64,000 bases of DNA from G963677325 sp963810555. GTDB lineage: Bacteria > Bacteroidota > Bacteroidia > Bacteroidales > Prolixibacteraceae. The position numbers and the translations under genes were made by a program. The notes beneath the pieces were generated by a model. It did no database searches and was not told the origin of the DNA. It was given only the letters and a program-made list of their open reading frames with translations. The stretch spans positions 620,001 to 684,000 of the forward strand of contig CAWENX010000009.1 in NCBI GenBank assembly GCA_963810555.1, given 5' to 3'. Each line of letters opens with the position of its first letter. Position 1 is the first letter of the stretch. Positions 32,603-42,357 of the stretch are shown in pieces.

Positions 32603-34972
32603 TTATTCATAACGCAGTGCCTCAACAGGATTCCTTGTAGCTGCCTTAAAAGTTTGATAACTGGTAGTTACCAGTATAATTATAAGGACAATGCCCGTTG
32701 CCAGGATAAAAACCCACGGTTGCGAATGAAATTTAAAAGCACTTGGAATAATTTCATAAGCCCACCATCCGCCGGGAAAAGCGAAAAACAGTGAAATGAT
32801 AAGCAATGTTAAATATTCACGGTTAAGGATATAAAAAATACCTCCTGCCGTACAGCCATTAATCTTACGCACCCCGATTTCTTTTGTCCTTCTTATGACT
32901 GTAAAGGAAACCAGTCCCAACAAACCGATCACCGCCAGAAAAATATTGAATACGGTGAAAAATACAAAGGTTCTGTTAATAGAATGATAGGCTTTAAATG
33001 TGTGTTCATAACTGAAGGCCGAAGTCATATCGCTAAACTCAAAAGGGTCATTCGGGAAGGCCGCTTCAAATTCCCGGGTAAGAATAGCTTTGGCTTTCTG
33101 TTCATTTCTCGGATCAACCCTGAAGGCAAAAGACCATTCGCCGGAGATCTCGTCAGGGGCAAGAAGCAGTACAGTTGGTTCTATACTATTGTGGATATCC
33201 TTGTACACATAATCCTTTACAACACCCACGATAGTCCATTCATTGTTATTGATGCGTTTACCGATCGGGTTATCCCATCCAAAACACCTGGCAGCAGTCT
33301 CATTGATCAGGCAGGATTTATCTAAATCACCCGGATAATCACGTGAGAAGTCGCGACCAGTCAGTATTGTAATGCCCATATTTTTTACAAAATCATAGCT
33401 AATCCTATTAGGACAGTAATGAACTTTATCCTCTGTGTCCCCACCTTCCCAATTGATCTCTCCACCGCCAAAACTAACGAAAGGCAAGTGATCCGACATA
33501 GAAGCATCAAGAATTTCAGGGTGCTGCAAGAGCCTGTTTCTCAATCCCTCAAATGTAATCCCGTGCTTTGTTGAAGAAAGAGTAGTAAATAAAAGGTTTT
33601 CTTTTTTGAACCCCATATCACGCATTGTAAGATATCTGATTTGCAAGGAAAAAGACAACGTGAGAAGAATCAGAAAGATTGAAATGGCGAATTGTCCTGT
33701 AACCAAAGCCTTTCTCAGATTGATTTTTTCGCTGCCGCGGTCGAACAGGTTTCCTTTGAACAATGAAACAATTCGTTTTGATGATAATAACAAAGCAGGA
33801 TAGATTCCCGAAAGAAGGCCGACAAATACAGCGATACCAAGAGTCATTCCGATAAAAGTCGCATTGGATCGAAACGAAAGGCTCAAATGCTTATCAATTA
33901 TAGCAGAAAACATAGGTAAAAATATCCAGGCTAAAAAGAATGCTATCATCAAGGCAATTACGGCAACTATAATTGTTTCGTATAAAAACTGGACGATCAA
34001 TAAGAAACGGTTACTTCCGCACACCTTCTTTATTGCTATTTCTTTCCCACGTATAGCTGAATTAGCAGTGGTCAGGTTAATATAATTGAAGGCCGACATG
34101 ATCAGGATAAACAGTCCGATTACCCCGAAAAGGGTCAGGGCGATAATGTAGTCATTCCGGCCATTGAAATTTAGAAAAACCATAGACATTGGACAGAGCT
34201 GAAGTTCTTCATATTCAACCCCGTTAAAACCTTGAAATAGATTTTTGATTTTTGCTTCAACACTCCTGTAGTCCACATTTGGTTTCAACAGTGCATAGGT
34301 CATACAGTCGCCTGTCCAACTGTTGTTGCGCTTTATCCCCCCGGCTTTTTCAAGCGATGAAAATGAAACAATATAGGAAGGCCTTACGCTTGAATTTTCA
34401 GGCAGGTCAGCATATACGCCGGTCACTTTCACATCGAATTTTTTCTCAATTGTCACCGTTTTGCCCAGAGCCTTTTCGCCTGAAAAGAGTTTTTCGGCCA
34501 TGGTTTTCGACAATACTACAGTGAAAGGTTCCATCAATGAAGAGGCTTGCTCTCCCTCTGTAAAATGATAAGTAAAAACGTCAAAGAGACAACTATCGGC
34601 ACAGATCCCATTTTCTTCCAAAATCTGACGATTTGGGTCTGAGCTAAGGTATTTGGCTCCGTTGTAGCGGATTACCGTGATTTTTTCAAAATCCGGGAAC
34701 TGTTTCTCAAGCAAAGATGCGGTAATAGCGTGTGTATGGGGAGAAATATCGTTTCCATCCATCACATTTAAATTTTTCACAAAGTGTCGCTGAACACGAT
34801 AGATACGGTCGTATTTAGCATTTGACTTGTCCCAGCTTAGATCGTACTGAATAAACAGGCCTACCAGGATGAATGCCGTAAAACCCAATGCAAGCCCCAA
34901 CACGTTGATCGATGAATAGATCTTGTGTTTAAGGATGTTGCGAACGGATATTTTAAAAATGCTTCGGATCAT
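32603..34972 (-). CDS. ABC transporter permease, FtsX/MacB type (permease 7)
   Basis: A 789-residue permease beginning MIRSIFKISVRNILKHKIYS. The coupling motifs are RGKEIAIKKVCGSNR (about 307) and RRTKEIGVRKINGCTAGG (about 695). The end is FKAATRNPVEALRYE. The C-terminal helices are divergent (no SWQSWK motif; it reads TTSYQTFK). It is followed by the 256-base gap, so it may close a transcription unit. Confidence 0.9.
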   Translation of the reverse strand: MIRSIFKISVRNILKHKIYSSINVLGLALGFTAFILVGLFIQYDLSWDKSNAKYDRIYRVQRHFVKNLNVMDGNDISPHTHAITASLLEKQFPDFEKITVIRYNGAKYLSSDPNRQILEENGICADSCLFDVFTYHFTEGEQASSLMEPFTVVLSKTMAEKLFSGEKALGKTVTIEKKFDVKVTGVYADLPENSSVRPSYIVSFSSLEKAGGIKRNNSWTGDCMTYALLKPNVDYRSVEAKIKNLFQGFNGVEYEELQLCPMSMVFLNFNGRNDYIIALTLFGVIGLFILIMSAFNYINLTTANSAIRGKEIAIKKVCGSNRFLLIVQFLYETIIVAVIALMIAFFLAWIFLPMFSAIIDKHLSLSFRSNATFIGMTLGIAVFVGLLSGIYPALLLSSKRIVSLFKGNLFDRGSEKINLRKALVTGQFAISIFLILLTLSFSLQIRYLTMRDMGFKKENLLFTTLSSTKHGITFEGLRNRLLQHPEILDASMSDHLPFVSFGGGEINWEGGDTEDKVHYCPNRISYDFVKNMGITILTGRDFSRDYPGDLDKSCLINETAARCFGWDNPIGKRINNNEWTIVGVVKDYVYKDIHNSIEPTVLLLAPDEISGEWSFAFRVDPRNEQKAKAILTREFEAAFPNDPFEFSDMTSAFSYEHTFKAYHSINRTFVFFTVFNIFLAVIGLLGLVSFTVIRRTKEIGVRKINGCTAGGIFYILNREYLTLLIISLFFAFPGGWWAYEIIPSAFKFHSQPWVFILATGIVLIIILVTTSYQTFKAATRNPVEALRYE

Positions 34973-35016
34973 GACGAAATAAGTTTATATTTTCGGGTAA
35001 TTGATTAATCTTTAAA

Positions 35017-37380
35017 TTATTCATATCTCAACGCCTCCACCGGATTTCTTGTTGCCGCTTTCCAGCTTTGCCAGCTGACGGTCAGCAGAGCTATTCCAAG
35101 AGCCATAAAACCTGCCAGTGTAAAAATCCACCAACTTAACCCGGTTTTATAAGCAAAGTTTTCGAGCCAGCGGTGCATCACAAACCAGGCTACAGGCGTT
35201 GCCACAACAAAAGCAATACCTATACATTTCACGAAATCTTTATTAAGCATTAATAATACTTCACCGATTCTTGCTCCATTTACTCTTCTAATGCTAATCT
35301 CTTTCTTCCGTTGCTCTGTGGAACCCAGCACTAATCCAAACAGACCAAGGCATGAAATAAAAATGGCAAACAGTGATCCGTAACGGAAAATTTTCTCACT
35401 CATCATTTCAGACTTGTAGAAATTTTCAATTTCCTGGTCAATAAACTTAAACTCAAACGGAAAATTTGGGGAAACCTCACTCCAGGCTTGCCCAATACTT
35501 GTTAAGGTTTTAGAGATTGCATTGAAATTCCCGTTTGACAGTTTCACATTCAAACTCCATAAATTCCGGTCCGTGCAAAAAATGACAAGCGGCTTAATCT
35601 GATTGTGTAATGATTCAAAATTAAAGTCCTTTATAATTCCAATAATTTTATGTGTACCATCGAGTTGAAAAACGGATTCGAGAGGATTTTGAAGTCCAAA
35701 TGCTTTTACTGCAGCTTCATTCAAAAGTACTGAAGAGCCGATATCACTTTTTAAACTGTCCGAAAAATTTCTGCCCTGTAAAATATTAAGGCCCATTAGT
35801 TTTACATAAGATGCATCAGCATACTCAGCATCAAAATCTACCTTATTTTCAACACCGCTAATGACCATAGGTATCGCTCTGTAATGTTGCTGCATATTGC
35901 CGGGGAATCCTAAAGAAAAAGATACAGACTTTACACCAGGATTATGCTGTAATTTGTCTTTTAATACATCAGGCTTTAATTCCGGGGATAATTTAATATT
36001 TATAATATTATCAGAAACGAATCCAATATCTGTATTTCTCAAATGGTCAAGCTGCTTTGTAACTGTTAAAGTGCAAATGATCAATATTATGGCTACAATA
36101 AATTGAATGATTATCAGCCCACGTTTCAGGATACTGTGATTGCCGGATTCCGATCTTCCTGAAATCAAAGAAACCGGTCTGAAATTATTGAAACTAAGAG
36201 AAGGAATCAGTCCTGCTATCATGCCCGTTAATGCCGAACACAAAATCAGTAACAACCAAAAACGGATGTCCGAAAGAGGAATAGCAGGCAGATGTATTGC
36301 GAAAGTCTTGCTGAGTGAGGGAGTTACCAGGTATGCCAAAAGAACTCCCAAAATCATCGCGATGAAGCTTATCATTGCCGATTCTCTCAGAAACTGGATG
36401 ATTAGCTCTTTTGGCCTGGCACCAACGATTTTTTTTACCCCAACTTCGGTTAACCGTTTTACTGAACCGGCCATAGAAAGATTGATGTAGTTAATAGCTG
36501 CAATCAGTAATATGAGCAAAGCTATTGAACAAAGTGTATAAATAAGTTTTAAATTACCATGTTTAAAATAATCACCAATATTTGAAAAATATACATCTTT
36601 ATAAGGAAGCAAAGTGAAATCACATTCAATTTCTTTAGGAATTAATGGTTTGAGTTGCTTGTTCATTTGTGAAGCCAATACTTTTGGATCTTGTCCCTTC
36701 TCTAATAAGACATAATTTTGAGGATTGGAGCACGTCCACAGACATTCCTTAATCCAGGACATCATTTTAGCGGTGGTTAAGTGTGATACTGCAGCTTTAA
36801 ACTGGAGATTTGAATTTTCGGGAAAATCTTTAATTACTGCCTTTACTTCAACCTCACTGTTACCCAAAACTTCATTGTCTCCTCTAAGTGATAGGATTTT
36901 CCCGATAGGATTATTGTCATTAAATAATCTGTTTGATTCACTTTCAGTCAGAATAACTGATCCGGGTTCCGCCAGCGCATTTTCAAGACTACCCGAAACC
37001 AAAGGGAAATTAAATATCCTGGTAAAATTGGCGTCAGGAAAAATAACATCACTTTTTATTGATCTGTTATCCTTATATTTTAAGATGAATCCAAAATTTC
37101 TTGACCAGGAATCAACCATCGAAACATATTTAATACCTGAAACCTGGTCACTTAATAAAGATGCCATGTTATAAGAAACATTAGCCGAATTTTTGTTTAG
37201 TACCAAATAAATATTTTCAAATTGATTATAATGTTTATCTGCCCGGAATTCGTGAAAGGAGAAATTAAAAATTATTATGGCCACTGCCAGTCCCTCAGTT
37301 AAACCCGCAATATTAAGCGACGATAAAAGTTTATTCCTGTAAAGACTTCTGAAAGCCAGCTTTTGATTTAATAAAGTCAT
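35017..37380 (-). CDS. ABC transporter permease, FtsX/MacB type (permease 6)
   Basis: A 787-residue permease. The coupling motifs are KRLTEVGVKKIVGARPKE and EQRKKEISIRRVNGARIG. By eye it is the closest relative of permease 1 (47270-49636): both share LNIAGL-x-x-GLAVAI near the start, DKHYNQFENIY-like and VSGIK-x-VSMV-like stretches, and the same first coupling motif. This points to tandem duplication within the array. It ends in SWQSWKAATRNPVEALRYE. Confidence 0.9.
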   Translation of the reverse strand: MTLLNQKLAFRSLYRNKLLSSLNIAGLTEGLAVAIIIFNFSFHEFRADKHYNQFENIYLVLNKNSANVSYNMASLLSDQVSGIKYVSMVDSWSRNFGFILKYKDNRSIKSDVIFPDANFTRIFNFPLVSGSLENALAEPGSVILTESESNRLFNDNNPIGKILSLRGDNEVLGNSEVEVKAVIKDFPENSNLQFKAAVSHLTTAKMMSWIKECLWTCSNPQNYVLLEKGQDPKVLASQMNKQLKPLIPKEIECDFTLLPYKDVYFSNIGDYFKHGNLKLIYTLCSIALLILLIAAINYINLSMAGSVKRLTEVGVKKIVGARPKELIIQFLRESAMISFIAMILGVLLAYLVTPSLSKTFAIHLPAIPLSDIRFWLLLILCSALTGMIAGLIPSLSFNNFRPVSLISGRSESGNHSILKRGLIIIQFIVAIILIICTLTVTKQLDHLRNTDIGFVSDNIINIKLSPELKPDVLKDKLQHNPGVKSVSFSLGFPGNMQQHYRAIPMVISGVENKVDFDAEYADASYVKLMGLNILQGRNFSDSLKSDIGSSVLLNEAAVKAFGLQNPLESVFQLDGTHKIIGIIKDFNFESLHNQIKPLVIFCTDRNLWSLNVKLSNGNFNAISKTLTSIGQAWSEVSPNFPFEFKFIDQEIENFYKSEMMSEKIFRYGSLFAIFISCLGLFGLVLGSTEQRKKEISIRRVNGARIGEVLLMLNKDFVKCIGIAFVVATPVAWFVMHRWLENFAYKTGLSWWIFTLAGFMALGIALLTVSWQSWKAATRNPVEALRYE

Positions 37381-37533
37381 TTTTATTACTATTATTGTTT
37401 TAAACTGAAGCCACAGACTTTATCTGCCTCTTGTTGATTATTATGACAGCAACCCCAGAATTCAATGTTCAATGTTCTCCTTAAAATCTCCATATCTCCA
37501 CCAATTATTTTGTGAAATCTTTTTATTACAGGA

Positions 37534-39858
37534 CTATTCATACCTCAATGTCTCCACAGGATTTCTTGTGGCGGCCTTCCAACTCTGCCAGCTTACTGTT
37601 AATAAAGCCAACGCGATAGCAGTGAAAACTGCAGCAAGGAAAATCCAGATACTGATATGAATGCGGTAAGCGTAGTCTCGGAGCCAGCGGTCCATAATAA
37701 ACCAAGTAACTGGTATGGCAATTATCCCCGCAATAATTCCTGAATACAGGAAGGGTCTCAGAAAACGACCTACGATCGATGCAACCTGTTCACCCATACA
37801 TTTCCTAATCCCTATTTCCTTGGTTTTTTGTTCAGCCAGGAACATGACAAATCCAAGCATACCGAGGCATAAAACCATAATAGCAAAACCCGAAAAGATT
37901 CCGACCAGTTTGCCAAGCTTAATTTCGGCGGCCAGCATTTTTGCATATTCATCGTTCACAAATCCGTAATCAATAGACATTTCAGGTTCAATCGACTTGC
38001 AGGCCCCTTGAATGTATTTGAGCGTTTTTTCAATCTGACCTGTATTGACTTTGATTATTAAATAATTGTTAGCCCAATTTGCCTGCATTATAACCATAGG
38101 TCTGGTTTCTTCTCTTAATGAATTGTAATGAATATCATTCATGACTCCAAGGATAGGGACCAGATTTCCTCCGTCCTTCAGGCTTTTCCCGACAAAACTA
38201 TCCCAGCCGATCATATCAGCAAGCTCTTTGTTAATCACAACACCTTCCTGGTTTTTATCGAAGAAATTACCTTCAATCATTTTTGTCCCAAGGGTTTTCG
38301 CCAGGTCTTCATCAGTTCCCCAAAAAGTAATCAATGGTTTGAAATTGGGATCTTTCCCTTCCCATCCCAATCCATCCCCATTGTTATTAATCATATTAGG
38401 CAGGTTAGAAACAACTGAAGAGGAAAGTACATTCGACGATCTTCCTATTTCTTCCTTTAAGGCGGAATATTGGTCTTTCAGTTTACCTTTCAGTGTCACA
38501 TATACAAGCTGATCTTTTTCGAATCCCAGGTCCATCTGACGCATAAAGCGGGTTTGTTTCGATATAACCAATGTTGAAGCAAGCAGCACGATAGAGACCA
38601 AAAAAATGGCCACGACCATAGAATTGCGGAAAATACCACGGTTTTTTACAGTCTGGAAATTTGAACCCAGCGTCTCAAATGGCGAAAACTTCGAAAGGAA
38701 AAATGCCGGATAACTACCAGCCAGCAGAACTGTAAGCAGATAGACTAATATCAGAGCAATCAACGGACGCCATGAAAATAAGACGGGATAATCGATTGAC
38801 TTCCCTACAGCCTGATTAAATAGCGGCAAGCCGACTAATGCAGCCACAAAAGCAAATGAAAAGGCCAAAAAACTAATCAATGCTGTATCGGAATAAACCA
38901 GCCGGACGAGACTAAAACGTGATGCACCAAGGGTTTTGCGCAGTCCTGTTTCTTTAGACTGGTTAAACGAACGGGCAGTGCTCAGATTGATAAAATTCAA
39001 AGTGGCTGCCAGCAAAACCAATAATGCGATCATGCTAAAAATACGAACATTGCGGATATGACCCTGTTCGTACAAGTACAAGTCTTTAAATTTATAAGTT
39101 CTCAGGTAATTGGTCGATTCAGGAATTTCTTTCTGAATTCGTCTGGTTATGCTTGACGCCACCTTATAATAGCCTCCGGGACCAGTCAGCAAACCAAAAG
39201 TGATAAAGCCGTTGTTGTTCCAGGTTGAAAGGTAATTGGGATTTGCATTATATAAATTTATTATATTTTCCAGTGGAATAATGGCATCGAAGGTGATTGT
39301 CGAATTGTGCGGTATGTCTTTGATGACACCAGCAACTGTTAAATCGATACGGTTATCGAAACGGACAAGTTTACCTACCGGATTGGCATTCCCAAAATAT
39401 TTGGAGGCTGTAGTCCGGGTCAGTATGATTCGATTCGGTGTATTGGCTTCTCCTGCGTCACCATAGATAAAAGGAAACGAAAAAATGTCAAACAACGAGT
39501 AATCGGAAAAGGCTGTTTTCTCCATGTATTTATGCTTTCCATAGGCTATAAAAAATTTCTGATAGGCCGGAATGTAGCGACAGGTATTTTCAACTTCGGG
39601 ATATTCATCTTTTAGAGCTGTACCAACAGCAGGCGGGCAGCCGCTAAAAGTTACTTTTCTTGGTCCTCCTTCAAGATAAGCATGTACTACAAAAATCCTG
39701 TCGAGTTTTGCATGAAACCTGTCATAGCTGATTTCGTCAGTAACCCAAAAGAATATGTACATTAAGCACACCAGGCCGACAACCAACCCGCCTATCCCAA
39801 ATGTCATTGCTGTCTGATTCTTTTTTATTCTTCTGAATGTTAATAATATGGTTTTCAT
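37534..39858 (-). CDS. ABC transporter permease, FtsX/MacB type (permease 5)
   Basis: A 774-residue permease. The coupling motifs are NQSKETGLRKTLGASR and EQKTKEIGIRKCMGEQVAS. The end reads RNPVETLRYE, one change from the commonest ending. The first periplasmic domain differs strongly from its neighbours (DEISYDRFHAKLDRIFVVHA), suggesting a different substrate or adaptor contact. A spacer of about 150 bases separates its stop from the next gene. Confidence 0.9.
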   Translation of the reverse strand: MKTILLTFRRIKKNQTAMTFGIGGLVVGLVCLMYIFFWVTDEISYDRFHAKLDRIFVVHAYLEGGPRKVTFSGCPPAVGTALKDEYPEVENTCRYIPAYQKFFIAYGKHKYMEKTAFSDYSLFDIFSFPFIYGDAGEANTPNRIILTRTTASKYFGNANPVGKLVRFDNRIDLTVAGVIKDIPHNSTITFDAIIPLENIINLYNANPNYLSTWNNNGFITFGLLTGPGGYYKVASSITRRIQKEIPESTNYLRTYKFKDLYLYEQGHIRNVRIFSMIALLVLLAATLNFINLSTARSFNQSKETGLRKTLGASRFSLVRLVYSDTALISFLAFSFAFVAALVGLPLFNQAVGKSIDYPVLFSWRPLIALILVYLLTVLLAGSYPAFFLSKFSPFETLGSNFQTVKNRGIFRNSMVVAIFLVSIVLLASTLVISKQTRFMRQMDLGFEKDQLVYVTLKGKLKDQYSALKEEIGRSSNVLSSSVVSNLPNMINNNGDGLGWEGKDPNFKPLITFWGTDEDLAKTLGTKMIEGNFFDKNQEGVVINKELADMIGWDSFVGKSLKDGGNLVPILGVMNDIHYNSLREETRPMVIMQANWANNYLIIKVNTGQIEKTLKYIQGACKSIEPEMSIDYGFVNDEYAKMLAAEIKLGKLVGIFSGFAIMVLCLGMLGFVMFLAEQKTKEIGIRKCMGEQVASIVGRFLRPFLYSGIIAGIIAIPVTWFIMDRWLRDYAYRIHISIWIFLAAVFTAIALALLTVSWQSWKAATRNPVETLRYE

Positions 39859-39929
39859 TATTATCGTTATTACTTATATCATTATTTAAGAAATAGATCT
39901 TTTCATGCCGAAGTATTCTGAAGAAATCG

Positions 39930-42287
39930 TTATTCATATCTCAGCGCCTCCACAGGATTCCTCGTAGCCGCTTTCCAGCTTTGCCAACTAATCGTCAATA
40001 GGGATATTCCCAATGTCACGATTCCCGCCAAAGCAAAAATCCACCAGGTCAGACTCGTTTTATAGGCAAAATTCTCAAGCCATTTATGCATGGCAAACCA
40101 GGCCGCAGGTGTTGAAATAAGAAATGCCAGCCCAACCCACTTCAATAAATCTTTATTAAGCATCAGCATGACTTCTGAAATTTCAGCACCGTTGACTTTC
40201 CTGACCCCTATTTCCTTAGTCCTGTCTTTACAAACGAAAACCACCAAACCCAATAATCCCGTAAGTCCAAGTAATACGCACCATAATGCTACAAATTCAA
40301 TAAACCGGGCAGTCTTTTGCTCTTTCTCATACAACCTGTTAAGGGAATCATCCAGAAATTTAACTTCAACCGGATTTTTAGGGTCAAACAATTTTGCGGT
40401 CTTTTTAATAAAATTCATCGTTTGAGCAAGATGGACAGGTTTTATTTTCAGCAGTAAAGTCCTGGAACTAAATTTATTGGTATACCAGAATAACATTGGC
40501 TTAACTTCTTCTTTCAAAGACAAAAAATTGAAATCCTTAACCACACCAATTACGCTTCCATCTGAATCCCAACCAGTAAAATGCCTTTCGAGCGGATTCT
40601 TCCATCCGAATTTCGATACCGCTTTCTCATTCAGGATAAATGAATTTTCATCGGCCAGCGTTTCTTTTCCGAATTTACGACCCTGAATCATCTTTAAACC
40701 AAAGAAATCCAGGAAATTGGCGTCCACCGGCCAGCTTTCCACATTAATAAACTGGCCATCCACCTCACGTGTCCAGCCAAAATCTACCTCACCGGGTATA
40801 AAGGCAGAATAAGTATAATCTGTAATATTTTCATTTTTCTTTAATTCATCAACCAGCGCTTTTTGATGTGAGACATGTCCGGGACTGGTGTAAAAGTAAA
40901 CCACATTGTTTTTTTCGAAACCCATATCATAGTTAGCCCAGTAACTTAATTGCTTTTCCATAACAAAAGCACAGGCAATTAAACCAATGGCAAATACGAA
41001 CTGAGCGGTTAGCAATACATTCCGGATATTGTGCCGGTTGTTTTTTATTGCATTTTTGCCTTTTATTGCGGCGACAACCGGTGCCGCAGTTATAAAATTA
41101 GCCGGATAAAGGCTTGTCAATAATCCAAATATCAAGGCACCTACGAGAAAATAAAACAACCAGGAGAATCTGTGGCCCGGCGCTATTCCACTGATTCCAA
41201 AGAGGTTTTCAACTGGAATGGCGATTGTAAAATAAATGGCTAACGATACTAAAAAAGCAATGATCGAAAGAATAACCGATTCAGCTATAACCTGATTCCG
41301 GGCTGAAAAACGACTCGACCCAAGAACTCTTGTGATGGCAGAGGAATTTGCCCTTGTATGTGCCTGGGAAGTATAGAAATTGGTAAAATTAACTGCGCCC
41401 ATTAAAGCTAAAACCAATATCAGGCCCATCAGCACATTCAGTGTGAAGGGATCAGTATAAGAATAATTATCCTGCCTGGCCAGATGTGTAAAGTGGACTT
41501 TTGATAAAGGGAGCAGACTGAAAAAATCGGGGCTGAGATTTCCTTTCCCGGTTAAATTCGGTATTGTGGATACAACTTCCGATATATGAGCTGTTTTTTC
41601 GGCAGTTAAACCGGGATTTGCCCCTTCGCAAAGCTTCATAAAGACATTGTATCTCCAATCGCCCCATTTATTCATCAGATTCGGATCATTCTTCACGAGG
41701 GTTGAAAATGAAAGAAGACAATCCGGACGAATTGATGAATTATACGGGAAGTCTTTAATTATGCCGCTGATCCTGAATTCCTCCTTATTTAAAACTATAT
41801 TTTCTCCAAGCGGGTTTGATTGTCCAAATAATTTATGGGCAAAAGATTCGGTCAGGACAGCCTGATTTGGAGCGCTGAGCAGATTTGATTTATCCCCTGA
41901 TAGCTGGCTTATTGTAAATACCTCAGGAAAATGGCTGTCACAATAAAGAACCTCTGAAGGGTAGCTATCGCTTTTACTATCAACTCTGGTGGTTGATACA
42001 TTTTCCCGTGAAAATGGGGAAAAAAGTGTAGTCTGGGCTTCTACTTCCGGAATATCACGTTCAATAACTTTTGCTATTGCAGCCGGTATGAGGCTTCCGG
42101 CGTATTGGGATTCGAGCCTGTAAACCGATTTGTAGTTTTTATTGTATTTATCAAAGCTTTTTTCAAATCCGATATGCAATACCAGGATAATCATCCCCAA
42201 AAATGAAATAACCAGACTGCCAATGGTCATAAATGAAGCTAACCGGTATTTGAAGATGGTTTTTATAATTCTTTTGAATTGTGTCAT
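39930..42287 (-). CDS. ABC transporter permease, FtsX/MacB type (permease 4), unusual first coupling helix
   Basis: A 785-residue permease. The C-terminal coupling motif is standard (DRTKEIGVRKVNGAEIS), but the N-terminal one reads AHTRANSSAITRVLGSSR. It has lost the charged KEIG-x-RK residues that dock on the ATPase in FtsX-type permeases. The remaining topology and the SWQSWKAATRNPVEALRYE end are intact. It may work asymmetrically or pair with another permease. Confidence 0.88.
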   Translation of the reverse strand: MTQFKRIIKTIFKYRLASFMTIGSLVISFLGMIILVLHIGFEKSFDKYNKNYKSVYRLESQYAGSLIPAAIAKVIERDIPEVEAQTTLFSPFSRENVSTTRVDSKSDSYPSEVLYCDSHFPEVFTISQLSGDKSNLLSAPNQAVLTESFAHKLFGQSNPLGENIVLNKEEFRISGIIKDFPYNSSIRPDCLLSFSTLVKNDPNLMNKWGDWRYNVFMKLCEGANPGLTAEKTAHISEVVSTIPNLTGKGNLSPDFFSLLPLSKVHFTHLARQDNYSYTDPFTLNVLMGLILVLALMGAVNFTNFYTSQAHTRANSSAITRVLGSSRFSARNQVIAESVILSIIAFLVSLAIYFTIAIPVENLFGISGIAPGHRFSWLFYFLVGALIFGLLTSLYPANFITAAPVVAAIKGKNAIKNNRHNIRNVLLTAQFVFAIGLIACAFVMEKQLSYWANYDMGFEKNNVVYFYTSPGHVSHQKALVDELKKNENITDYTYSAFIPGEVDFGWTREVDGQFINVESWPVDANFLDFFGLKMIQGRKFGKETLADENSFILNEKAVSKFGWKNPLERHFTGWDSDGSVIGVVKDFNFLSLKEEVKPMLFWYTNKFSSRTLLLKIKPVHLAQTMNFIKKTAKLFDPKNPVEVKFLDDSLNRLYEKEQKTARFIEFVALWCVLLGLTGLLGLVVFVCKDRTKEIGVRKVNGAEISEVMLMLNKDLLKWVGLAFLISTPAAWFAMHKWLENFAYKTSLTWWIFALAGIVTLGISLLTISWQSWKAATRNPVEALRYE

Positions 42288-42357
42288 TTTGAAATTGTTT
42301 TCTGAATTTAATTAATCATCCTTTGTTATTCTCCTTTCGGAAGTTTCGATAGTCAGT

